From Streptomyces lienomycini (GTDB taxonomy: Bacteria; Actinomycetota; Actinomycetes; Streptomycetales; Streptomycetaceae), in the NCBI RefSeq assembly GCF_027947595.1, contig NZ_CP116257.1, forward strand, positions 6,012,001-6,076,000: a stretch of DNA of 64,000 nt, read 5' to 3'. The notes below the pieces were generated by a model that saw only the letters and a program-made list of their open reading frames with translations, made no database searches and was not told where the DNA came from. Shown in pieces: positions 7,070-16,240 of this stretch. Numbering within the stretch: the first letter of the stretch is position 1; each line of letters starts with the position of its first letter. Both the position numbers and the translations under genes were made by a program.

Positions 7070-8530
7070 GTGACGCTCATGGGGGGCTCACCGCCCCCGT
7101 GGACGCTCGACGACGTGACGTTGAACCTCCGCCTCGCGGCGGCCCTGTGCGTGGCGCTGTCCCTGTGCGCGCTGCTGGCGTTCCCCGCGGGCTTCCCGGC
7201 GCCGGGCGGCGACGCGCGCCTGACGCTCGCCGTGTTCGCGCTGGCCACCTGCGCCTGGATCGGTACGCCGATCGACGACACGTACATCGCGCTGGGCGCC
7301 GGACTCGCGCTGACCGCGACCGGGGTGATCAGCAGCGACACCCTCTTCGGCACCCTCGGGGACGCCACGGTGTGGCTGCTGATCTGCGCGTTCGTACTGG
7401 CGGCGGCGGTGGCGCGGACCGGGCTCGCGGGGCGGGCGGCGGTGTTCCTGGTGGGCGGGGCCCGCACGGTGCGGCAGCTGGTCCACCTGACGACGGCCGC
7501 GCTGGTGGTCACGGCGTTCGCGGTGCCGGCCACCTCGGGCCGGGCGGCGCTCGCGCTGCCGGTGTTCCTCGCCCTCGCCCACGCGCTCGCCGCCCGCAAG
7601 CGGCTGGTCGTGATGCTCGCGCTGCTGTTTCCGACCGTGATCCTGCTGTCGGCGGTGGCGACCCTGATCGGCGCGGGTGCGCATCTGATCACCGTGTCGG
7701 TGCTGTGGGAGGCGACCGGGGAGCGGATCGGTTTCACGCGGTGGCTGCTGCTCGGGCTGCCGCTGGCGGTCGCCTCCTCGCACCTCGCGGCGGAGGCGGT
7801 CCTGCTGACGACCACGCGGCGCGCGGACCGCGCGGGCCCGGTCCGCATCACCGCCGAGGAGATACAGCGGCACAGCGAACGCCCGGTCACCGGCCCGTGG
7901 GCGCAGGCGGAGAAGCGCTGTGCGCTGCTGCTCGCCACGGTGGTGGCCCTGTGGTGCAGCGAGCCCCTGCACCACGTCTCCCCCGCGGTGGTGGCGCTGA
8001 TCGGCGCGGTCGTCGCCTCCTCTCCCGCGCTGGGCACCGTACGGCTCAAGGACGCGTTGAAGACCGTCCCGTGGTCGCTGCTGCTGTTCATGGCGGCCAC
8101 GATGGCGATGGGCGTCGCGCTCGCCGACTCGGGCGCGGCGCGGTGGCTGGTGTCGGGTCTGCCCGCCGACGTCACCCCGGCCGTCTTCCTCGCCGCGGTG
8201 GTCGCGGTGAGCACGGCGGCCCACCTGGTCCTGCAGTCCCGCTCGGCCCGCTCCTCCGTCCTGGTGCCGCTGGTGATCGCCGCGGCCGCGGGCGCCGGGG
8301 TCAACCCGGTCGCCGCCGCGCTCGCCTCCACGGCGGCGGCCGGGTTCTGCCACACGCTCCCGGCCTCCGCCAAGCCGGTGACGCTCTTCTCCGACGTCCC
8401 CGGCGTCCCCACCTACACCCCGCGCGACCTGCTGCGGCTGTCGGCCGTCCTGGCCCCGCTGACCGCCGCGCTCGTGCTGTTCTTCGCCGCCGCCGTCTGG
8501 CCGCTGCTCGGCGTACCCGTGACCCGCTGA
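7070..8530 (+). CDS. SLC13/DASS-like anion permease (ion-transporter superfamily)
   Basis: This is an integral membrane protein of about 486 aa with roughly 11-12 hydrophobic segments and a repeated two-half layout. Each half has a helix-loop near small and polar residues (ATSGRAALALPVF in the first half, VLQSRSARSSVLVPLVIAAA in the second). This layout fits divalent-anion:Na+ symporters for dicarboxylates or sulfate. The start is uncertain: GTG 7070 or ATG 7079 lack a clear ribosome site, and GTG 7115 is also in frame. The glycerate kinase gene starts 11 bp downstream, so uptake of a small organic acid for that pathway is a reasonable inference. Confidence 0.78.
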   Translation: MTLMGGSPPPWTLDDVTLNLRLAAALCVALSLCALLAFPAGFPAPGGDARLTLAVFALATCAWIGTPIDDTYIALGAGLALTATGVISSDTLFGTLGDATVWLLICAFVLAAAVARTGLAGRAAVFLVGGARTVRQLVHLTTAALVVTAFAVPATSGRAALALPVFLALAHALAARKRLVVMLALLFPTVILLSAVATLIGAGAHLITVSVLWEATGERIGFTRWLLLGLPLAVASSHLAAEAVLLTTTRRADRAGPVRITAEEIQRHSERPVTGPWAQAEKRCALLLATVVALWCSEPLHHVSPAVVALIGAVVASSPALGTVRLKDALKTVPWSLLLFMAATMAMGVALADSGAARWLVSGLPADVTPAVFLAAVVAVSTAAHLVLQSRSARSSVLVPLVIAAAAGAGVNPVAAALASTAAAGFCHTLPASAKPVTLFSDVPGVPTYTPRDLLRLSAVLAPLTAALVLFFAAAVWPLLGVPVTR

Positions 8531-8541
8531 AGGAGCCCCCC

Positions 8542-9798
8542 ATGTCCTGTGTGCTGAACCGAGTCGTCGTGGCTCCCAGCGGTTTCAAGGAGTCCCTGTC
8601 CGCCCAGGCCGCCGCCGACGCCATCGCCGCGGGCGTCCGCCGGGTCCTGCCCGACGCCGAGATCGACCGGATCCCGCTGGTCGACGGCGGTGAGGGCACG
8701 GCCGTCGCGCTGGCGTCCGCGACCGGCGGGCGGCTGGTGGCACTGGCCGCCACCGGTCCGGTGGGCGAGCCCGTCGGCACCCACTTCGCGCTGCTCGGCG
8801 CCCGGCAGGACACGGCGGTGGTGGAGATGGCGGCCGTGGCGGGCCTCTCCCTGGTCCCCCGCGCCCTGCGCGACCCCGGCGCCACGACCACGTACGGCGT
8901 CGGCGAGCTGATCCGTGCCGCGCTCGACACCGGGGTGCGGCGCGTGCTGGTCGGCTGCGGCGACTCGGGCACCTCCGACGGGGGCGCGGGCGCGCTGCGG
9001 GCGCTCGGGGCCCGGCTGCTGGACGCGGACGGCTTCGAACTCCCGCCCGGCGGCCGGGAACTGGTCCGCCTCGCCCGCGTCGACCCGTCCGGCCTGGACG
9101 GGCGGCTGGCGGACACCGAACTGCTCGTCGCCTGCAACCCGTACAACGTGCTGTGCGGCGAGCGGGGCGTGGCCCGGGTGTTCGGCCCGCAGAAGGGGGC
9201 GACACCCGCGCAGGTCGAGGAGTTGTCGGCCGGGCTGGAGAACTGGGCGCGCGTCCTCACCCGCGACCTCGGTGTCGTCGGCACCGAGCTGCGTGACGCC
9301 CCGGGCACCGGTGCCTCCGGCGGTCTCGGCGCCGGTCTCGCCGCCGTCGGGGCCCGGCTGCTGCCCCGCTTCGACGTGCTCCTGGACCACCTCGGTCTGG
9401 ACGCCCGCCTCGCCCGCGCCGACCTGGTGCTGACCGCCGAGGGCGCCCTGGACCGCCAGACGCCGCGCGGCAAGGTCCCGGCCGAGGTGGCCCGCCGCGC
9501 CAAACTGCACGGCCGGCCCGTCCTCGCCCTGGCCGGCACGCTCGGCGAGGGCGCGCACGACGTGCCGGGCGTGGACGCCTGCCACGGGATCATGCCGGCG
9601 CCCATGGCCCTGGCCGACGCGCTGGCGCGCGCCGCCGAGCTGCTCACGGACGCCACGGAACGGGCGCTGCGGATGGTGCTGCTGGGGTCGCGGCTGCCGG
9701 GCCGGGCCGCCGCTCAGGCCGCGTCGGAGGCGGAGGCGAGGGCGGCGGTGTCGGCGGAGGTCGTGTCGGGCACGCAGCGCCCGTCCTCGGTGCGGTAG
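8542..9798 (+). CDS. glxK: Glycerate kinase (GarK/GlxK type)
   Basis: This 418-aa enzyme phosphorylates D-glycerate to a phosphoglycerate. Family motifs are APSGFKESLSA at the N-terminus, VDGGEGT, GCGDSGTSDGGAG, VACNPYNVLCGERGVARVFGPQKGA and LTAEGALDRQTPRGK. The ATG has AAGGAG 6 nt upstream. Its length exceeds the usual 375-385 aa because the C-terminus runs 85 bp into the 3' end of the convergent PLP-enzyme gene. That Ala-rich tail probably adds little to function. The preceding permease gene is probably co-transcribed. Confidence 0.9.
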   Translation: MSCVLNRVVVAPSGFKESLSAQAAADAIAAGVRRVLPDAEIDRIPLVDGGEGTAVALASATGGRLVALAATGPVGEPVGTHFALLGARQDTAVVEMAAVAGLSLVPRALRDPGATTTYGVGELIRAALDTGVRRVLVGCGDSGTSDGGAGALRALGARLLDADGFELPPGGRELVRLARVDPSGLDGRLADTELLVACNPYNVLCGERGVARVFGPQKGATPAQVEELSAGLENWARVLTRDLGVVGTELRDAPGTGASGGLGAGLAAVGARLLPRFDVLLDHLGLDARLARADLVLTAEGALDRQTPRGKVPAEVARRAKLHGRPVLALAGTLGEGAHDVPGVDACHGIMPAPMALADALARAAELLTDATERALRMVLLGSRLPGRAAAQAASEAEARAAVSAEVVSGTQRPSSVR

Positions 9799-11105
9799 TT
9801 CCAGCGGGCGCCGTCGCTCACCAGCTCCCTGACGGCGCCCACGAACCGCTCGACGTGCTCGTCCGGGGTGCCCGCGCCGAAGCTCACGCGGACGGCGTTG
9901 AGGGACTTCTCCCCGGGTGCCGCCTCGGGGGCCCCGCACTCGCCCTGCGTCTGCGGGTCGCTGCCGAGCAGGGTGCGCAGCAGCGGGTGGGCGCAGAAGA
10001 GACCGTCGCGCACGCCGATGCCGTACTCGGCGGAGAGGGCGGCGGCGAAGTGGGAGCTGTTCCAGCCCTCGACGACGAAGGAGAGCACCCCGACGCGGGG
10101 CGCGTCGTCGCCGAACAGGGACAGGACGCGCACCTCGGGCACCTCGGCGAGGCCCTCGCGGACCTTGCCGATCAGGTACTCCTCGCGGGCGACCAGCGTG
10201 TCGAACCCGGCCTCGGTGAGCGCCTTGCAGGCGGAGGCGATCGCGTAGGCGCCGATGACGTTGGGCGACCCCGCCTCGTGCCGGGCGGCGTTCTCGTGCC
10301 AGCGCACGTCCACGCTGCCGTCCGCGCGCCGGGTGACGCTGCGGCTGGCGCCGCCGCCGGCGAGGTACGGCTCGGCCTCGCGCAGCCAGTCGGCCCGCCC
10401 GGCCAGCACGCCGGAGCCGAACGGGGCGTACAGCTTGTGTCCGGAGAAGGCGACCCAGTCCACGTCCAGGTCGGCCACGGAGACGGGGTGGTGCGGGGCG
10501 AGCTGGGCGGCGTCCAGCACGATCCGGGCACCGTGCGCGTGGGCGGCGGCGGCCAGTTCACGCACCGGCCACAGCTCGCCGGTGACGTTGGAGGCGCCGG
10601 TGACGCAGACCAGGGCGGGCCCGTACGGCTCGCGGGCGGCGAGGGCGCGCTCCAGGGTCTCGACGGCCTCGGCGGGCGTGCGCGGGGCGTCCAGGCAGGT
10701 CACGTCCGCGTCCCGCCAGGGCAGCAGCGAGGCGTGGTGCTCGGTCTCGAAGACGAAGACCCGGCATCCGGCGGGCAGGGCGCCTGCGAGCAGGTTGAGG
10801 GAGTCGGTGGTGGAGCGGGTGAAGACGACCTGGTCGTCGTCGCGGCAGCCGAGGAAGCCGGCGACGGTCCCGCGGGCGTTCTCGAACAGGTCGGTGGACA
10901 GCTGCGAGAGGTACCCGGCACCCCGGTGGACGCTGCCGTAGTACGGGGCGTAGGCGGCGACGTCGTCCCAGACCCGCTGGAGCGCGGGCGCGCTGGCGGC
11001 GTAGTCGAGCGCGGCGTAGGCGACCTCGCCGCCGGTGACGAGCGGGACGGTGACGTCGCGGCCGAGAACGGGCAGCGGGGTGGCGACAGCGGTGGGTACG
11101 GACAT
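9714..11105 (-). CDS. Class-V aminotransferase / cysteine-desulfurase-like PLP enzyme under SAM-IV control
   Basis: The product is 463 aa. The PLP lysine is Lys224 in FSGHKLYAPFG. The ring-stacking His is in FETEHHASLLPW (residues 120-130), and the Asp contacting the pyridine N is Asp198 in IVLDAAQ. Substrate-facing features near YAASAPALQRVW and the C-terminal half resemble cysteine desulfurases and isopenicillin-N-epimerase-like enzymes, but there is no clear catalytic Cys loop of the IscS type. The start ATG 11105 has CGGGAG 6 nt upstream. A SAM-IV riboswitch in the leader implies a role in sulfur amino acid metabolism that is repressed when SAM is ample. The precise reaction is not known from sequence. 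The 3' end overlaps glycerate kinase by 85 bp. Confidence 0.85.
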   Translation of the reverse strand: MSVPTAVATPLPVLGRDVTVPLVTGGEVAYAALDYAASAPALQRVWDDVAAYAPYYGSVHRGAGYLSQLSTDLFENARGTVAGFLGCRDDDQVVFTRSTTDSLNLLAGALPAGCRVFVFETEHHASLLPWRDADVTCLDAPRTPAEAVETLERALAAREPYGPALVCVTGASNVTGELWPVRELAAAAHAHGARIVLDAAQLAPHHPVSVADLDVDWVAFSGHKLYAPFGSGVLAGRADWLREAEPYLAGGGASRSVTRRADGSVDVRWHENAARHEAGSPNVIGAYAIASACKALTEAGFDTLVAREEYLIGKVREGLAEVPEVRVLSLFGDDAPRVGVLSFVVEGWNSSHFAAALSAEYGIGVRDGLFCAHPLLRTLLGSDPQTQGECGAPEAAPGEKSLNAVRVSFGAGTPDEHVERFVGAVRELVSDGARWNYRTEDGRCVPDTTSADTAALASASDAA

Positions 11106-11111
11106 GGCGGA

Positions 11112-11217
11112 CTCCCGTGAGGACCAGCGCGCGGCAGGGCGCTGTGAAGTGAAGAGAAGAAGGCTGCGTGCGGAGGCGGGGCTCTGCGGCCCTATCGCAT
11201 TCGCTGGTTCACGGGAG
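11112..11217 (-). promoter_or_regulatory. Expression platform: Shine-Dalgarno/anti-Shine-Dalgarno pairing
   Basis: On the transcribed (minus) strand the ribosome-binding segment TCACGGGAG (11120-11112) is perfectly complementary over 9 bases to CTCCCGTGA (11217-11209), about 90 nt upstream and downstream of the SAM-IV aptamer. The pairing would hide the Shine-Dalgarno sequence of the PLP-enzyme gene. No T-rich terminator was seen in the leader, so control at translation initiation is the simplest model (inference). Confidence 0.6.
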
Positions 11218-11272
11218 ACTCCCTCGGACGACCCAGGACCCCTGGACCCACACTCTTCGAAAGCGTGCGAGG

Positions 11273-11389
11273 GGTCCGCGCTTGCCGCGGACCTTGCTGT
11301 CCACGACCTGGTCTTCACCCGGGGCACCCCGCCACGGACGGAGGGTTGCCGGACAGTCGGCCGGGGCCTCATGACTGTCACTCATGACC
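11273..11389 (-). ncRNA. SAM-IV riboswitch aptamer
   Basis: The RNA read on the minus strand shows the actinobacterial SAM-IV core in order: GGTCATGAGTGACAG, then GGCAACCCTCC, GGGGTGCCCCGGGTGA, GACCAGG and a final hairpin GTCCGCGGCAAGCGCGGAC. This order and spacing agree with my recollection of the Mycobacterium/Streptomyces SAM-IV consensus. It lies 168 nt ahead of the class-V PLP enzyme start, directly behind a plausible promoter (TTGCGG-18-TAGATT). SAM binding is expected to lower expression. A covariance-model search would settle the call. Confidence 0.88.
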
Positions 11390-11397
11390 TGTCGGAA

Positions 11398-11427
11398 AAT
11401 CTAGGGCAAGTGATCGGCGTCCCGCAA
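11398..11427 (-). promoter_or_regulatory. Putative housekeeping promoter for the SAM-IV leader
   Basis: On the minus strand TTGCGG (11427-11422) and TAGATT (11403-11398) are separated by 18 bp. Initiation 6-8 nt further on would place the 5' end immediately before the riboswitch P1 strand, as expected for a riboswitch leader. Confidence 0.55.
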
Positions 11428-11469
11428 CCCGGGTCCGGATCGCGGGACGCACGTCACAGCGGAGCGCTC

Positions 11470-12534
11470 CTACGCGTGGCTGGCGGCCACCCAGCGGTCC
11501 AGGGCGCGCTTGGCGGCGCCCGAGTCGATCGCCTCGGCCGCCCGGTCCATGCCGGTCCGCAGCCGCTCGGCCAGGGTCCCCCCGCCGGGGTTCAGGGCCT
11601 CCAGGGCGGCCGCCGAGTTCAGCAGTACCGCGTCCCGTACCGGGCCCTGCTCGCCGGCCAGCAGACGGCGGGCCACGTCGGCGTTGTAGGACGCGTCGGC
11701 GCCGCGCAGGGCCTCCACCGGCACCAGGTCGATGCCGACGTCGCGGGGGTCGAAGACCTCCTCGGTCACCGCGCCGTCGCGCACGACCCAGACCCGGGAC
11801 GTGGCGGTCGTGGTCAGTTCGTCGAGGCCGTCGTCACCGCGGAAGACCAGGGACGAGTGGCCGCGCTCGGCGAAGACACCGGCGATGATCGGGGCCATCC
11901 GGGCGTGGGCCACCCCGATCGCCTGGGCCTTCACCCGGGCGGGGTTGGTCAGCGGGCCCAGGAAGTTGAACACCGTGCGGATGCCGAGCTGGCCGCGGGC
12001 GGCCGCCACGTGGCGCAGCGCCGGGTGGAACTTCACGGCGAAGCAGAAGGTGATGCCCGCCTCCTCGGCGACCTCCGCCACCCGCCTCGGCGTCAGCTCC
12101 AGGTTGACCCCGAGCTTCTCCAGGACGTCGGAGGCGCCGGAGGCCGAGGAGGCGGCCCGGTTGCCGTGCTTGACGACCTTCGCCCCGGTGCCGGCCACGA
12201 CGATCGCCGACATGGTGGAGATGTTGACCGTCTTGGCGCCGTCGCCGCCGGTGCCGACGATGTCGACGGTCTCCCCCGGCACCTCGATCACGTTGGCGTG
12301 GGAGTACATCGTCCGGACCAGACCGGAGAGTTCCTCGACGGTCTCCCCCTTGAACCTCAGGCCCACCGCGAACCCGGCGATCTGCGCGTCGGTCGCCTCG
12401 CCGCGCATGATGACGTCCAGCGCCCACGCGGTGTCGTCCGCGGACAGGTCCCGGCCGTCCAGCAGCTTGTTCAGCACGGTGGGCCAGGAGCGGCCCGCCG
12501 CGATGTCGCCTCCAGCGGGGGTCACAGCGCTCAT
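11470..12534 (-). CDS. trpD: Anthranilate phosphoribosyltransferase
   Basis: This 354-aa enzyme joins anthranilate to PRPP in tryptophan biosynthesis. The PRPP-binding glycine motif is [18 protein letters not shown], the [21 protein letters not shown] segment binds anthranilate/PRPP, and [30 protein letters not shown] is diagnostic of the family. AGGAG lies about 8 nt ahead of the ATG. No other trp genes are adjacent, so the gene stands alone here, as in other Streptomyces. It is transcribed away from the qcrB terminator and towards the SAM-IV leader. Confidence 0.95.
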   Translation of the reverse strand: MSAVTPAGGDIAAGRSWPTVLNKLLDGRDLSADDTAWALDVIMRGEATDAQIAGFAVGLRFKGETVEELSGLVRTMYSHANVIEVPGETVDIVGTGGDGAKTVNISTMSAIVVAGTGAKVVKHGNRAASSASGASDVLEKLGVNLELTPRRVAEVAEEAGITFCFAVKFHPALRHVAAARGQLGIRTVFNFLGPLTNPARVKAQAIGVAHARMAPIIAGVFAERGHSSLVFRGDDGLDELTTTATSRVWVVRDGAVTEEVFDPRDVGIDLVPVEALRGADASYNADVARRLLAGEQGPVRDAVLLNSAAALEALNPGGGTLAERLRTGMDRAAEAIDSGAAKRALDRWVAASHA

Positions 12535-12602
12535 GAGCCGCTCCTGTGTGTGTGAAGCACGGAAAGGTGTGCGGTCCCCACCCTATCCAGCCCCGGACAG
12601 GG

Positions 12603-12639
12603 CGAAGGGCCCCGTCCGAGGAACGGACGGGGCCCTTCG
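12603..12639 (-). terminator. Strong hairpin terminator after qcrB
   Basis: A perfect 16-bp stem (CGAAGGGCCCCGTCCG and its complement) with an AGGAA loop lies 26 bp past the qcrB stop. It lacks a T-run, as is usual in Streptomyces. It ends the ctaE-qcrCAB unit and insulates trpD. Confidence 0.85.
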
Positions 12640-12664
12640 ACCGTGGTGTGGCGACGCTGGAGGG

Positions 12665-14302
12665 TCAGTGGTGGCCGTGGCCGCTCGTGATCTCCTTGTA
12701 CTCCTCGACGGTCGGCTTCGGAATCTGCGACTCCTCGCCGTAGTACGCCTCGCTGAGCTTGGCGCGGAGCTTCTCCGTGCTCTTCGGCTTGCGCTCGACA
12801 CCGTTCTCGTCGACCGTGGGGCCGATCTCGGCCGGCGTGTACTGCTCGTGCGCCGTGAGCGTGTGCAGCTGCTCCTGGCTGAGCGGCTCGTGCACCTCGA
12901 TGAACTCACCGTGCGGCAGGCGCTTGATGATGCCCGACTCGCGGCCGTGCAGCACCTTCTCCTTGTCCCGGCGCTGGAGGCCGAGGCAGATCCGCTTGGT
13001 GGCGATGAACGCCAGGACCGGGCCGACGAAGAACGCGATGCGGACGAACCAGGTGATCGCGTTGATCGACAGGTGGAAGTGCGTGGCCCACAGGTCGTTG
13101 CCGCCGCCGATCAGCAGCACGAAGTAGACGGTCAGCCAGGCGACACCGAAGGCCGTACGCGTCGGGGCGTTGCGCGGGCGGTCCAGGATGTGGTGCTCGC
13201 GCTTGTCCCCGGTGACCCAGGACTCGACGAACGGGTAGACCGCGATCGCCACCAGCACCAGCGGGAAGATCATCAGCGGGATCAGTACGCCCAGGACCAG
13301 GGTGTGGCCCCAGAGGTTGATCTCCCAGCCAGGCATCACCCGGATCAGGCCCTCGGAGAAGCCCATGTACCAGTCGGGCTGGGCGCCGGTGGAGACCTGG
13401 TCCGGCCGGTAGGGGCCGATGGCCCAGATCGGGTTGATCGTGGCGATGGCCGACACGGCGGCGATCACACCGAAGACCAGGAAGAAGAAGCCTCCGGCCT
13501 TCGCCATGTACACCGGCAGCAGCGGCATGCCGACGACGTTCTTGTTGGTCTTGCCGGGGCCCGCGAACTGCGTGTGCTTGTGGTAGAAGACCAGGATCAG
13601 GTGGCCGACCACCAGGCCGAGCATGATGCCCGGCAGCAGCAGGATGTGGACCGAGTAGAACCGCGCCACGAAGTCGTGGCCGGGGAACTCGCCGCCGAAG
13701 AGGAAGAACGAGATGTACGTGCCGACGATCGGCACGGACAGGATCGCGCCCTCCATGAAGCGGATGCCGGTGCCCGAGAGCAGGTCGTCCGGGAGCGAGT
13801 AACCGGTGAAGCCGGTGAACATGCCGAGGACGAGCAGCAGGAAGCCGAACAGCCAGTTGATCTCACGCGGCTTGCGGAACGCGCCGGTGAAGAACACGCG
13901 CATCATGTGCACGAACATGCCGGCCAGGAAGATCAGCGCGGCCCAGTGGTGGATCTGCCGGATGAGCAGACCGCCGCGGACGTCGAAGCTGATGTCCAGA
14001 GTCGAGGCGTACGCCTCACTCATCATCTGGCCCTGCATGGGCACGTACGAGCCGTGGTAGGTGACCTCGGCCATCGACGGGTGGAAGAACAGCGTCAGGT
14101 ACACACCCGTGAGGATGATGATGATGAAGCTGTAGAGGCAGACCTCACCCAGCATGAACGACCAGTGGTCGGGGAAGATCTTGCGCATGTTGGCCTTGGC
14201 CAGGGAGTAGATCCCCAGCCGGCCGTCGGCCCAGTCGGCGACGCGCTCGCCGGCCGGTGCCTTCCCGCGTGAGCGGGGCGCTTCGTTGGCTGCAGTACTC
14301 AT
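12665..14302 (-). CDS. qcrB: Cytochrome bc1 complex, cytochrome b subunit
   Basis: This 545-aa membrane subunit oxidises menaquinol in the bc1-aa3 supercomplex. Candidate heme-b ligands are His in RQIHHW (118-119), VHMMR (132), SVHILLL (219) and VVGHLIL (234). The quinol-oxidation loop carries PDWY (309-312), the actinobacterial form of PEWY. After the core helices there is a hydrophilic C-terminal extension of about 110 residues, typical of actinobacteria. The start overlaps the qcrA stop by 4 bp (ATGA). It is the last gene of ctaE-qcrC-qcrA-qcrB. Confidence 0.97.
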   Translation of the reverse strand: MSTAANEAPRSRGKAPAGERVADWADGRLGIYSLAKANMRKIFPDHWSFMLGEVCLYSFIIIILTGVYLTLFFHPSMAEVTYHGSYVPMQGQMMSEAYASTLDISFDVRGGLLIRQIHHWAALIFLAGMFVHMMRVFFTGAFRKPREINWLFGFLLLVLGMFTGFTGYSLPDDLLSGTGIRFMEGAILSVPIVGTYISFFLFGGEFPGHDFVARFYSVHILLLPGIMLGLVVGHLILVFYHKHTQFAGPGKTNKNVVGMPLLPVYMAKAGGFFFLVFGVIAAVSAIATINPIWAIGPYRPDQVSTGAQPDWYMGFSEGLIRVMPGWEINLWGHTLVLGVLIPLMIFPLVLVAIAVYPFVESWVTGDKREHHILDRPRNAPTRTAFGVAWLTVYFVLLIGGGNDLWATHFHLSINAITWFVRIAFFVGPVLAFIATKRICLGLQRRDKEKVLHGRESGIIKRLPHGEFIEVHEPLSQEQLHTLTAHEQYTPAEIGPTVDENGVERKPKSTEKLRAKLSEAYYGEESQIPKPTVEEYKEITSGHGHH

Positions 14303-15360
14303 CCGCGCTCCCAGAATGCAGGACCGACGGGCTCATCGAAGTCGCCGAGCGCTTCGAGGTAACCCTCGTCGTTCACACCGATGCGCAGCTGCGGCAGGGC
14401 GTGACCGGCGGGACCGAAGATGACCCGGGCTCCGTCGGCAAGGTCGAAGGTGGACTGGTGGCAGGGGCAGAGCGCGTGGTGCGTCTGCTGCTCGTACAGG
14501 GAGATCGGGCAACCGACGTGGGTGCAGATCTTCGAGTACGCCACGATGCCCTCGTGCGACCACTCGAGCTCGCGCTTGTCCTTGATGGAGTCCGGCTCGA
14601 GCCGGATGATCATCAGGGCCGCCTTGGCGATCTCGTTCTGGAAGTCCTCGTCGTGCTCCTCCAGGCCCTCGGGCATGGCGAAGGTGAGCGAGCCCACCGC
14701 GACGTCGGAAGGACGCAGCGGCTCGTTGGTGTTCATGTTGACGAGGAGCTTGCCCTTGGACCACAGGGTGTGGCGGAGCTTGGTCCCGGGCATCGGGCCG
14801 AGGTCCCGCAGCAGGACGACACCGGAGAGCGGCACCAGGGTGAGCGCGCCCAGCATCGTGTTGCGGATCAGCTTGCGGCGCCCGATGACGGACTCCTTGG
14901 CACCCTGCTTGAAGTCCGCGTGGACCTTGGCACGGGTCTCGGGAGACGCCTCGATCGGGTGGCGCTCGTCGGCGACCTCCTCGTCGGACATCAGGGTGCG
15001 GGCCCAGTGGACCGCGCCCGCGCCGATCGCGAACAGCGCGACGCCGAGCGTCATGCCGAGCGCGAAGTTCAGCGCACTGATGTGACCGAGCGGGAAGATG
15101 TAGACCGACTTGTCGACGTCGATCGCCACGAACGAGGCGATGAAGCCGATGGTGGCCAGCATCGACAGCGTGAACAGCAGGGCGACCGTGCGCTCGGACC
15201 GCTTGGCGGCCTGCTCGTCGACGTCCTGGATCCGGTGCTCGTGGGGCGGCAGCCCCGGGTCGGCGAACGGGTGCTGCTCGTCCGCGGGCCGGGCAGCCGG
15301 GCCGCGCGGGTGGTCCTGCTCTGCCGGCAGGTTCTCTTCTGGAATGTCTTGGCTACTCAT
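14299..15360 (-). CDS. qcrA: Cytochrome bc1 complex, Rieske iron-sulfur subunit
   Basis: The product is 353 aa. The N-terminal part contains three membrane segments (about 60-82, 90-118 and 165-185), which is the actinobacterial form rather than the single-span mitochondrial type. The Rieske domain has CTHVGC (279-284) and CPCH (298-301). Cys279, His281, Cys298 and His301 are the 2Fe-2S ligands, and Cys284/Cys300 the disulfide. A poorly conserved, charged N-terminus precedes the first helix. It overlaps qcrC and qcrB by 4 bp on each side, so the three are translationally coupled. Confidence 0.97.
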   Translation of the reverse strand: MSSQDIPEENLPAEQDHPRGPAARPADEQHPFADPGLPPHEHRIQDVDEQAAKRSERTVALLFTLSMLATIGFIASFVAIDVDKSVYIFPLGHISALNFALGMTLGVALFAIGAGAVHWARTLMSDEEVADERHPIEASPETRAKVHADFKQGAKESVIGRRKLIRNTMLGALTLVPLSGVVLLRDLGPMPGTKLRHTLWSKGKLLVNMNTNEPLRPSDVAVGSLTFAMPEGLEEHDEDFQNEIAKAALMIIRLEPDSIKDKRELEWSHEGIVAYSKICTHVGCPISLYEQQTHHALCPCHQSTFDLADGARVIFGPAGHALPQLRIGVNDEGYLEALGDFDEPVGPAFWERG

Positions 15361-16166
15361 GACTTCCTGGCCTTTGCGGTCCGAGCGGCGACCCAGACGG
15401 CGACGGCGATCAGCACGCCCAGCCCGAACACCCAGGCGAACAGACCCTCACTGACGGGGCCGAGTCCACCGAGGCTGAGACCGCCGGGGCTCTCGGTCTC
15501 GTCGCCGTTGACCGCGTCCAGGTAGGCGATGATGTCCTTCTTGTTCTGCTCCGACAGCGTGGTGTCGGGGAACGAGGGCATGTTCTGCGGGCCGGTCTGC
15601 ATGGCCTCGTAGATGTGCTTCGGGTCGACACCCTCGAGGCTCGGCGCGTACTTGCCGTGCGTCAGGGCGCCACCCTTGCCGGTGAAGTTGTGGCACTGCG
15701 CGCAGTTGGTGCGGAACAGCTCACCGCCCTTGGCGATGTCAGCGCCCTCGGGACCGTACTTCTCCTCCGAGGGGATGGCCGGACCGGCACCCAGCGAGGC
15801 GATGTAGGCCGCGAGCTGGTCGATCTCCGCCTGGGAGTAGATGACCTTCTTCTTGGGAACCTGCGCGCCGGGCTGCTGGGCCGGCATACGGCCGGTGCCG
15901 ACCTGGAAGTCGACGGCGGCAGCGCCCACGCCGACCAGGCTCGGACCGTCGGTGGTGCCCTGACCTCCGGTGCCGTGGCAGCTGGCACAGCCGACGGCGT
16001 AGAGCTTCTTGCCCTCGTCGATGGCGAGGGACTGGGCGGTTTCATCGGCCTGCGCCTTGCTCGCGGGTGCGAACGCGGCGTACAGCCCCCCTGTGCATGC
16101 CAGCGCGAGGAGTAGGACGACGAGTGCCGCCAGCGGATGGCGTCGTCGTGCGGAGAGCTTTTTCAC
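15357..16166 (-). CDS. qcrC: Cytochrome bc1 complex, diheme cytochrome c subunit
   Basis: The product is 269 aa with an N-terminal signal anchor (residues 10-33), two CxxCH heme-c sites (CASCH at 60-64 and CAQCH at 155-159) and a C-terminal transmembrane helix (about 240-262). Two fused c-type domains let it shuttle electrons straight from the Rieske centre to CuA of CtaC, replacing soluble cytochrome c (established for actinobacteria). It lies 74 bp downstream of ctaE and overlaps qcrA. Confidence 0.97.
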   Translation of the reverse strand: MKKLSARRRHPLAALVVLLLALACTGGLYAAFAPASKAQADETAQSLAIDEGKKLYAVGCASCHGTGGQGTTDGPSLVGVGAAAVDFQVGTGRMPAQQPGAQVPKKKVIYSQAEIDQLAAYIASLGAGPAIPSEEKYGPEGADIAKGGELFRTNCAQCHNFTGKGGALTHGKYAPSLEGVDPKHIYEAMQTGPQNMPSFPDTTLSEQNKKDIIAYLDAVNGDETESPGGLSLGGLGPVSEGLFAWVFGLGVLIAVAVWVAARTAKARKS

Positions 16167-16240
16167 GGATTACCCCGGTGTCAGGATCTTCTGCGTCGAT
16201 GCTGTCGATGCTTCTGGTGTTGCGCGGGTGCGCGCCGCGA

